Part shown: positions 54,984-64,000 of the stretch, one piece after another
Layout: the number at the start of each line of letters is the position of its first letter
How positions within the stretch are numbered: position 1 is the stretch's first letter
DNA from: Cladobotryum mycophilum
Taxonomy: Eukaryota; Ascomycota; Sordariomycetes; Hypocreales; Hypocreaceae
Length of the DNA stretch: 64,000 nt
Assembly (NCBI GenBank): GCA_036429605.1
Contig: JAVFKD010000004.1
Location: 1,798,001-1,862,000, forward strand
Direction: 5' to 3'
The notes under the pieces: generated by a model
Databases searched by the model: none
Told to the model about the DNA's origin: nothing
The model's input: only the letters and a program-made list of their open reading frames with translations
Translations under genes and position numbers: made by a program

Positions 54984-57900
54984 GGCTACCTGCTTGAAGC
55001 ACGTGTTTCCGCCTTCTAGTGAGCTTGCGGTTTGTAGATATGTCAGGGTAAAGTGTTGCGCAGAAAAAAGATGCAAATTATTGTTCATGAACCAATAAAA
55101 TTGTGAGAAAATAATTGTTTGGTAAAGGTAATGAGAATTTCTGTCTCTCACTGTTCAATGTCGGCGAGGCGGGCAGCTTTAATACTTGCATCTTCCACTA
55201 CATCGTAACCCCAGAGGCCATATATATTGGACGGATAGGATGGAATGTCATCTCATGTTCGGCCACTCTCAAGGCACTGAGGCGTAGCCTCCAGAATCCA
55301 CTTTCATCCATGTTCCCGTGCTAGGCCGTGCAAGAGGAGGTTGCCAATCACGACAGAGACTTCGGAAGCACGATGATACCCGTGGTGTATAATTAGAATG
55401 GGATAGGTAAGACATACAGTCAAAGTTGACCGATTTATGTACTAACCTCACCCCCACTTGAGCACAATACAAGTATAGAGGGGATCACAATACGGCCAAG
55501 ACTGTTGAAGCGATGCGTTGGGAAGGCTGAAAAAGATGCGACCCATTCAGCGTCTAGGTAGGCGCGCTTTAGGCGGCCAAAGTGGAAGAATATCCATGTT
55601 TTTCTTAAGGCTATCATTTGAGTGAGCCCCTGGAACGTTGCAACCATGTGATTTGTTCTGGTCACGCAAGTATTACAAATCTCCTCTCAAGTGATATCCC
55701 ATAACATAAGAAATTGCCTACCACAAATGCCTGACAAAACGTTGTGATCACGGAGCATTGCACTTACAAATGCAATACATTTAGAAGGATTCGACCAGGG
55801 AGAGAAGCATTTCGCCAAACTTGAAGGTGGATATCCTATGCAAGCAAATACCTTTGAACATCTCAAAGCCCTGCAGGTCTGTGCAGAGTTTCCCCATCCG
55901 TCCATGCTTGCATGCAGCTTACGGGGAACAAATGCAGCACATCAATCCATGGCACCATCTCGGCTCTCCAATGAGCGTTAAATCCTGCAAAATTAGAGAG
56001 ATGGGATGAAGGGGAGGGGGACGGCCAACACATGTCAGAAACAGGCATAGCACAGTTACACACCTATCCATCTTGACGTTGCACCCACCCCCTTCTCTGG
56101 GTTTGGCCTGAGACATGCATTGCCAGGATGGAAACAACCCTAGACGTTTGCCATGCGATTTTTCGGCGAGCTCAAGCTCAGGGCTGAGGCTGATCGAGGT
56201 TGCTTTTCACTAATGCCCTCTTGACATTCTGCAACGCAGGCCCTCGTGTAAGGGCGTGGGCCAAGGTCCTTTTGAAGTGCTCTCAAGCCTGTCACATCTG
56301 ATTGAATAGACTTATCTATCCCCCGATAACCTCTTCACGGGTGTCGGATTGATACCAAAGTTCGCACATTACCACTTACGTCACGTAACAAATGACCAAA
56401 GGAATCGTGTGAGTGGGCCTAATGGGAGCGGGCCGGTCGTGGGTGTTGTGGCGAACATGATCTTCAGGGGGCGGTTCTAATAAATTTCCTGTTTAGCAAT
56501 TGGAGTGCTCACATCCGAGCACATCACTGGCTGCAGAGATCAAGAGGATTCAGGTGACCAGGTGTGGGCTAAATCTAGAGGCCGTGGTGATTGGCAGCAT
56601 CTCTCGGGCGGTTTTCGATGCTTGCGCATGCACCACACGTCACCAGGGTGGCACAGAGTTTGCTGACCTCGGAGCTCAAGGATAGGAACATTCGGGGCGC
56701 AATCGGCGGATGTACCGATCGGTGTTACAAATCGGTAGGACGAAAGTTTGCAAGAAAAAATGTAAAGGAGACCGGATTTTTCTACTCCACAAGTGCCGGT
56801 AAACAGAGGGTGTGAGATGATGCTCTCCAAGGTCATGACGCCCTCTTCTTGTCTCCAAATGCCTGCATCGTGAACATGCTTGACTGGCTCTTCCCCTCCC
56901 CCACTAGAACTGAACCACCTAAGATCGGCAAACATCAAAAGCACTCAAGGGTGGGAAGAAAACGTGTCGCTTAGCTTGACAGCTTTTCAGTGCATTTCCG
57001 GTGCTCGAAGGCGCATGTTTTCTCCCCCACCCGCGTGGTACTGTAGAGTCTCACCTAATTGAACTCCTGTTTAACACGTTGTCCGGTGGTCTTCTCAAGC
57101 TGGTCCAATCATAGAAGACTTACATGAACAGATGCAAGGGCTTACTTTATACAGTTTTTGGCTGAGGCCGTGGAACAGCGCTTCCGAGACATCTACGGAC
57201 ACAATTGAATGCGCCACGCAAACCTGTTCAGTGTTTACCCAGATGGTGCCCGAGTCCACCACCCATAGAAGCAGAGCGGCACAAGAACCAATGGCATTTA
57301 CACTCTCACGGGAAGTGCCGCATCAAGTTCGCCGAGCCACCCATTGTGCTTCTTGACTCGGAACCGACCTTTTCGATCATTGCGGGGAGGCTCTGCACGT
57401 AATCCAACCCCCACCCCCGCGTACGCGTATGGCTGAACTAAAAGCCCACATCCGAACGGTTAGAGGGGGCGCCTGGTCCGGCAACCAAAAGTTCCGCTCA
57501 GAAATACGGCCTTTGCGAGCCACTCTAGAAAGGCTGGCAAGGCAGATAAGGGGGGGGCAAGGACCAGAAGAGGGGGCGTGGGCATGTTGACACACCGGCA
57601 AGCTTCCTTGAGTGGGCAACCAGACCAGGAGTGCAGCACCGGTGCTTTGCAGTCCCAAACTGCTGGAACTTCTCAGGTCACATGCAGATTCTCTTCCCCA
57701 AGCGTATCGACGATGCTTCAGGGGAAGCAAGGGCCGTCGACGACGCCATCACGGCAAGCAGTGCCGCTACTTGGCAACCCCTCCTTTGTCCAAGGACAGG
57801 CTTCCTGTAAGGTATCATTTCTTACTACTACCCAGCACCCTAGACCTGTAGCAAAAGATGGAGAGGCTTGCCACATGAATCCTTCCAAGATGCCATTACG

Positions 57901-60900
57901 AAATAGACGATGAGTGACTGGTCCTATGACTTTGAGCGGCTCTACCTGAAACATCTCCCCGAGGGCAGTCTCTAATTAAGATTTCTAGCTTTATTCCAGC
58001 TAGGTAGGTGTTAGTGATGAAGAAGTCGGTAAAGGGCTTTTTTCTTCCCCTTTCTTCTTTTTTTCTTTTTTCTTTTTGAGACATCCACGTCACTACTTAG
58101 CCGAAGAGTTTGTCCAAGAACCTGACTATCTATATTTAAGAGAGATACAGAACTGAGATAACGAGTACTGAATTCCGGTATCCGACAAGCCGTTAGTTCG
58201 ACAAGATGCATCAAGAGGGCGTGGCAAAGCAACGTGGAAGCAGCAGCGTGGAAAGCACGAGGCCACTAACAGTGTAACCATGTCAAAATGCCACGCGAAA
58301 TATTACGGGGGCCCACGTCCACTGCAACCTCCTAAAACTGGCCTGCATCCGTATTCTTGCTGCCAAATGCAAATCACCCCGCTGACTACCTTCCATGGGT
58401 AGGTAACTTCAGATGCACATCGTATTTTTGCATAGACTCTATTACAAGCCCAGAATTTTATCTTGAGCATTCTGATATCTGACAGAATATGAAGTCATCG
58501 TGATGCAGGTGTGACTCCTCCCTAAAATGGACCGGCAAGTCTCTTGTTCATGTGCCTGGACGACTCAGATGCGGCGCACGCCACCAACCGCTAAGCCTTG
58601 TGTAAGATTGGATCTAGAGCTGCCTAATAAGGCAACTCTCAGATCTTAAGCTACGTGCGGAATGGACCCGCCCTTGGGGGGGGTTGACAAGTCGACAGTT
58701 CCGTCAAAATATCTGCAGCATTCGTTTCCTTTAATCTATCATTCTTGTTTTGGGGAGGCATTCAATATAGTAGAAACAAAAAACCACGTGTCGTCACCTA
58801 CTCTAATTACACTAAAAACGTGCCGATCAAGACCATCTGGGCAGCGTGTTTCTTCCACTTCATGGGGCTCAAATGTAAGCTAGATGACTGATGTTGAGTT
58901 CCATGTCCTCAGAGTCATAGCATTCTAAAACATCACTTAAATACGTGAGTACCGTTGCAGCCAGCAAACCTGTGACGAGCATCGAATGTCTCATGCGTAA
59001 ATGCAGATGCAGACGCGGCCTTGTGAGTTGCAATCCTGCAAGGGGCTGAAAATTGAGGTGAGCCACGCGTTACTAAGGGTTCGAATGACACCACCCCATC
59101 CCTTGGCCTGTTTCTAATGGAGGGAGGTCTGCCGTTTCGCTTCCTCGGTTCCGAGCCCGCGATCCCCTCAATCTCCTAGGCCCCTGGTATCCCCCCGCCC
59201 TCTGCATTTCCAACCCCTCCCCCTCTATGATGCCCCTCCCTTCCGCCTGTTTGCCTCGTGGTCGCCTCGGCATGAACAAATCTACCGAGTCTAAATGAGC
59301 AGATGCAATTACGCGCACCGGCAGCGGTGAAGCACTTTGGAACATGAGTAGGTCATTGTTTGTCCGATAACCGGTGCGTACATTGTGAGCAGCATGACGC
59401 ATCTTGCCTATGCACTGTCGTACATCTACTACGAATCAATCGTGCAGATATTTACATACCGGCACTTAACAAAAAAAAAAAAAAAAAAAGAGAGAAATCT
59501 AACAAAAATTGACATATTAACAGACACTCTATAGCCTTCTAGGCAATGTCTTTTTTGGGACTCGAGCTCATTGAAACAAGGCGCGTGGATCCTCAAATGT
59601 TTGACATCCAGTGCGGCTTGACCAGTGCTCAAGGGTTGGGGGGAGACACGCTGACGCACGAAGAAGCGGCTGGGAGCCGGCGGCCGATATCCTGATTTGG
59701 TCGTACACTGAGTCTAACCCGTCTTTGACTCGACTTGCAGACGTTGCACCCGGCGCCGTTGCGGTCTTCATGAGTAATTTGGCGGCAGGTATTGGAGCCC
59801 GGTCAGAAAGCTGAAACATAGGCCTGCCCCATGAACTTTAGACATGAGACCAGAGAACGTAATGGAGGACGGGGAATACAAATGGCTGGCTACTCGCTGC
59901 TGGGAGTGCACAAAGCCAAAACATCGTCATAGACATTTTTATTCGGGAAAAGATGCATACAGTTATGACAGAAGTCTGCACTCACCCCCTAACAGTACTC
60001 TAGATCTATGAGCGTAGACTTTCGTCACCTCATTGTAGTTCCGTAGGGACTGGGATGTAATTTCTACAGACTACACTGAGAGGAGAAACTGTCTTCAATT
60101 TTCTGTAAGCTTGATCTCTCCATCTCTCCATCTTGGTTCTCTAATAAATGTTAATTGTACAATTTGTATGTTTTAGAATAAACAAATAGCAAATACAAAC
60201 GAAAAAATCCAGCGTTGCCACGACTCTATCTAAAATCTCGCCACATTATCCCTCGAAGACCTGGACAAGGTGTACTCGTTGCAAGCTCATCTCCAATCGT
60301 ACAATCCTTTGATCAACGCATTAAGAAAAAGCAACCTGTGGTATCGTAAAGACGTAGTCTTTGCCCATAGTCGACTCCATAGACCCATTAAGACCTCCAT
60401 TCCTACCCAAAAATAAAACAACGTGAAATATGCAAAGACATGAAAAGTAAATATTCAAAACTGGAATCAAGGAAAATCAGAAGCGAGTATAGCTGCTTTT
60501 TTGTGTAAAAATAGTACAGTGTCTGCTACCATTTATTTCGGGCAGACTTGTGGCTGGAAACGTGGAGGCTTCGTAATGTTTTTGTTCCTTATACCACGAT
60601 CGATGAAGCACAAGCTGCCCCAGATCTGGTGTCAGTAGTTCCATTGTAGTGTAACAATGATGTGGCTACTCGGAAGTGTTTCCGATGTTGTGGTAGTCTT
60701 GTGTAGCGCCCCCAAGACTGAGAGAAGTTACATGGGCAACCTCGGGCACCTAGTTTGGCTTGTCATTCACAGTTGACAAATGCCCCCAAGCATGGATCTG
60801 TACTAAACACCAATACCCGATCCCTGCATCCCGAGAGCTGAGTAACTTCAGTTCCGACCTCAAAAGTTATTAAGCGATGACCTTTGTTGCCAGATTCTGT

Positions 60901-60998
60901 CAAATCTGATACCAACAAGACGCAAAAGCAATGGTTTGTCGAGTGTTCAACAGATATTGTTGATATGCTGATTGAGCGACGCAAACTGGAGTTCCTGA
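54984..60998. other. Long gene-free stretch (6 kb)
   Basis: Many short ORFs on both strands, none with a recognisable domain, consistent codon character or a leader. It contains G-rich runs (57546-57555), a pyrimidine tract (58037-58077), an A19 run (59469-59488) and the second copy of the inverted-repeat element near 60000. Possibly old repeat-derived DNA. Confidence 0.45.
59955..60042. repeat. MITE-like inverted-repeat element, copy 2
   Basis: A diverged copy of the element at 6521-6608. Its inner arms read TGACAGAAGTC and GACTTTCGTCA, still inverted with two mismatched positions. The right arm ends TCATTGTAG where copy 1 has TCATTGTACC, so the outer end has eroded. The spacer is of the same length class and partly alignable (TCACC...CTAACA(G)TAC and GATC(T)ATGAGC(G)TAGACTT). 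Confidence 0.5.
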
Positions 60999-62288
60999 CT
61001 AAACGTCTGGGAGAGATAGACCAATGGCTTCATTCTTTTGTTGCAAGACGTCCCCAAACAATTTGACGTTCTGAGGCGCGTATTTCTTGAAAGCCCCTGG
61101 CAACCATAGGCGAAAGACATTTTGGTACAGTTCTTCCGGGTTATTGAAGATTTGTCTAATGTCTGGTGGTAACTCTCGATACTGGTCATTGAGATGCTGC
61201 CGGACATGCTTCTTCAGAAACTTGAGGAAATGCCGCATCCACTTTATCGTATCAGCTGTGTAGACCGGCTGCATGGGGGACCCTTTTCCGTGAACCAGCG
61301 AGTAGATGCGTTTCCAGTACTTAGGTTTAGACTCATGGTTCAAACAGCTGCTCTTTTCATGTTGCTGAGCGCTCAATTGAGAAATCGATACACCACCTCC
61401 AGGGTATCTAGGATCCAAGGTGGACCAAGAACCGGCGCGACGATCAGAGTGACAGCGGCTTAGATGTTTCCGAAGGATGGCCTTGTGGTAGGAGTTCTTC
61501 CAGCATTTATGGTCTAGCGAATAGACATCACCCATCCCACAAGGGCACATGGATACTTTGCTGTCACCTTTTGGCGAGGGCTGCTGAAGGTTTAGGCCAG
61601 CGAAATAAATGTCAAGAGAATGTACGAGACGTCTCACATACTTCTGTGAGCTGCGGGGTGAAGGGTGTAAATGAAATATCGTTTGTCCCTTGGGTAATCT
61701 TTGCAAATGCGATTGAATACCATTCGAGGGCGTACCGATATCCCCATTCATATGCTGAGGCTGAGGCTGCTGTGGGCAGCTTTGGCTTTGAGGTAGCGGC
61801 TGTTGTGATCCAGTTGGAAAACACCCATTCTGCCACCTAGATTGCGACTGGGTAAAGGAACCCGAAGCACCAGATAAATGAGGATCTGCGGTAGATCCGG
61901 GCAAGTAATGTGGGTGGTGACTCAGGGGAGGGAAATCCTCATGTATTGCACTTTGATGGGGGTAGGCTTGCTGTAGACTCTGGTTCGAGTCTGCACCCAG
62001 CATTTGCGGTTGAGCTGTGGTGTTTGTTGAAAGCATCGAGTATCTTGGAGATTTTTCGCCGTGTGGTGTGTTGCGCGAAACGTATGGCCAATCTCCGGTG
62101 TTTGCTGCAGCCGCATACGGAGCTGTAAAATATCCAAGTTGATCTGGGAATCCAGCCGGAAACCGAGGTTGCATAGACGCAGGTTGACCACTGTAGTCGA
62201 TACCTAAACCTAGTACTGAGGTGGTGGACAGACGGCGTGACTTGGCAACGGGTACAAAGTCCTGAGAAGATTCTCCCTGATAAGACAT
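60999..62288 (-). CDS. Zinc-finger protein, family copy E
   Basis: The protein is 429 aa from MSYQGESSQDFVPVAKSRRL (62288); the frame is open to 62363, but the extra residues are leader-like. No intron was needed. The N-terminal 200 residues are Gln/Pro/His-rich. The helix motif SQKYVRRLVHSLDIYFAGL precedes the finger VSMCPCGMGDVYSLDHKCWK... RKHLSRCH with C248, C262, H275 and H280 (C-x13-C-x12-H-x4-H). The C-terminal domain has KYWKRIYSLVHGKGSPMQPV, then IKWMRHFLKFLKKHVRQHLN and FRLWLPGAFKKYAPQNVKLF. The phrase VYSLD before the second cysteine and LWLP.AFK.YA are shared with copy B, so B and E form one branch. Rightmost of the five copies. Confidence 0.82.
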   Translation of the reverse strand: MSYQGESSQDFVPVAKSRRLSTTSVLGLGIDYSGQPASMQPRFPAGFPDQLGYFTAPYAAAANTGDWPYVSRNTPHGEKSPRYSMLSTNTTAQPQMLGADSNQSLQQAYPHQSAIHEDFPPLSHHPHYLPGSTADPHLSGASGSFTQSQSRWQNGCFPTGSQQPLPQSQSCPQQPQPQHMNGDIGTPSNGIQSHLQRLPKGQTIFHLHPSPRSSQKYVRRLVHSLDIYFAGLNLQQPSPKGDSKVSMCPCGMGDVYSLDHKCWKNSYHKAILRKHLSRCHSDRRAGSWSTLDPRYPGGGVSISQLSAQQHEKSSCLNHESKPKYWKRIYSLVHGKGSPMQPVYTADTIKWMRHFLKFLKKHVRQHLNDQYRELPPDIRQIFNNPEELYQNVFRLWLPGAFKKYAPQNVKLFGDVLQQKNEAIGLSLPDV

Positions 62289-64000
62289 GTCGAAGTCCGT
62301 AACGGTAGCACGGAGAGCACTGCAGGGAATGAGAGCTAATATAAAATGGGGGCTAAAGATCAAATGAGTGCTACTACCAAGGTATTCAGTACCCAGTAGT
62401 TAAGAGTAACAGGTCGTTTGGGGTGAATGTCAGTGAGTGTGTGTGTGAATGGAAATGCTGATGCCGGTGATGGGAGTCTTGGGTACACACTGGTAGGAGC
62501 GAGGAATTGAAAAAGAAAACTGGGCGGGAGGAAGCAGGTATTTATGAAGTAGAAGATGTCCATGCTTGTTATTTGAGATGTCCTCCCTAACTTCAAATGA
62601 AAGAACGCAGTTCTACATGTAAAATTTGCTGAGGGCCCTTTCTGCCCAAAAAAATGTACCTGCATGTCAAAAGGTGATGCGCTACCGTCGTCAGAAACGG
62701 CCAAACCCTTAGCTACAGACTACAGTGGTATGACGGAGGAATACAACACACTAACCAGCCATAGATGACAGGGTGGTGTACCGACTTCGTCCAGTGGTGC
62801 TCCGCAAGCTTGGCTGTCTCAATTGCCCCTACCGCTCGCTGTTACAATGCATGGCGATGTGTAGCGCTTCCTCCCGCTCACCGGCAAGCCAGCCCATAGC
62901 AAGGGGTGGACCAATGAAGACGAACTCAACCCCGGCTGACGAGTGCTCTAGTTAACCACATGCAACAAGCTACTCCGTATGAAGGACTAGGATGATTGAT
63001 GACCAGGGTGTGGAAACCAATTGTTCGATCTTGCCTTCAAAATTTGTTTAAATCAAATGAGAGACAAGGCGGCCCAGGTTCGGGTCTCCGAGATGAGCAG
63101 TCATATTTCAATATCTGGCCCTGTCCGCCCGGCCTGTTCGTTGCACAGATCGTAGCGATTACCGGGTCGGGGTCGGGGTCCAAGCAGTCTCATGTTGCTT
63201 CTCTTTCTACAAGTAGGCCATGATTATTTCTCTATGAATATGTTCGACTTCTAATTCATAATGTACTTGTTGACTAGAATCTGAATAGGAAACTCAATGT
63301 GGTGCCAAATTATTTCCTCCGCAAAAAGCGTCGAGAATGGGACCGAAACACTCGACCACTAAAAAGTTTTGGTTCCAAGGAAAAAAAGGAAGAAAAAAGA
63401 AGAAAAGAAGAAGAAAAAACATGAAAACATGTAGCCATACCATGCAAGCAGAGTGATTATGGTAGTATCTGCATCCGAGACATGTCTTGGAGGGACGCAA
63501 GCCATCTATGACTGCAAGGGCGGCGAGAGGGAGCGCAAGGGGCAAACAGGTCCCCGATGCTAATAAGGCAACTCCAATTTCCTTCAAACGCCACGAACGG
63601 GTTTGCAGAAGCTGGTAGTTTGCATTATATCGTCATCGGGAGCCGGTTTTGATTGGGCCATTTGCAACCCCCAACGGGGTGCCCTGGGTCCCGGTGGCCT
63701 GTGCAACAGAGCAGCTTTGATCCTTTGGGTCCACTTCGCAAAGACTGGGGAAAGGGAAGATGGCATGACCAAACGAAAAAAAGCTTGTTGTTTATATAAG
63801 TATCAATATGAGTCTGTTACGGACGCTAGAATGATATGGTGTTCCGGATAAAAGCGACCAGGGGGAAGGGGTGATAGCCTTCAAAACTTGAGACTTGGTA
63901 GATATCTCATCCAAAACCTCTAGGTATGGTTAAAGGGTGAGTAGCACTCCGGTAGGCTAAAGGGATGTCTGTTTATGCCAATTGAACCTAAATACGACGT
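62289..64000. other. Gene-free stretch to the window edge
   Basis: Promoter of copy E, then a purine-rich tract (63378-63423, A/G only). A 97-aa minus-strand ORF at 63294-63587 has a hydrophobic start, but it begins at a non-ATG codon and runs through the low-complexity tract, so it is not called. Confidence 0.45.

Noticed and set aside
56540..56944. 134-aa minus-strand ORF in the 6-kb gene-free stretch
   Set aside because: Random-looking composition with many Cys/Trp/Pro, no leader and no domain; three overlapping ORFs occur in the same place.

Overview
The window is nuclear DNA of a filamentous ascomycete (Pezizomycotina, probably a Sordariomycete; the class is inference). Reasons: short GT...AG introns, gene spacing of kilobases, intron-containing tRNAs, a NACHT protein with a fungal STAND-type N-terminus, DUF2293 and DUF8035 proteins, a deuterolysin (M35) remnant, and a pogo/Fot1-type transposase relic with RIP-like changes.

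Layout. 0-6 kb: dead pogo-like transposase, a small cysteine-rich secreted protein, and a NACHT NTPase gene. 7-16.4 kb: housekeeping-like genes (coiled-coil protein, LRRC40-type leucine-rich repeat protein, DUF2293 protein, a small beta-rich protein). 18-21.5 kb: M35 peptidase remnant, a compact IRG-like GTPase, tRNA-Ala. 23.7-30.5 kb: DUF8035 protein, secreted S10 serine carboxypeptidase, fatty-acid/sterol hydroxylase. 31.7-62.3 kb: accessory region with five paralogous zinc-finger genes, all on the minus strand, and a compact protease/cell-death-type locus inserted after the first copy.

Most exciting locus: 35.9-43.2 kb. A 1129-aa TPR-CHAT protease gene and a 724-aa caspase-like (C14/metacaspase-type) gene diverge from one 662-bp intergenic region. 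The caspase gene converges, 134 bp apart, on a 302-aa gene whose protein I read as a candidate gasdermin-like pore former with a very acidic C-terminal linker. Fungal gasdermin genes are known to sit beside protease genes (HET-Q1/HET-Q2 type), so a caspase + CHAT + candidate gasdermin trio is a coherent hypothesis for proteolysis-triggered regulated cell death. The gasdermin assignment rests on motif reading only and needs a structure prediction.

Second: the five zinc-finger paralogs share an invariant C-x13-C-x12-H-x4-H spacing plus a conserved C-terminal helical domain. Four of them fill 44.9-62.3 kb with no other protein gene between them.

Caution on sequence quality: five genes (NACHT, LRRC40-like, hydroxylase, two zinc-finger genes) become continuous only if a single base is added, at eight places in all. 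Every case is a missing base and seven lie in homopolymers of 4-7. This looks like homopolymer undercalling rather than eight independent mutations. It is distinct from the genuine decay (substituted stops, lost catalytic Asp) in the transposase and the M35 remnant.
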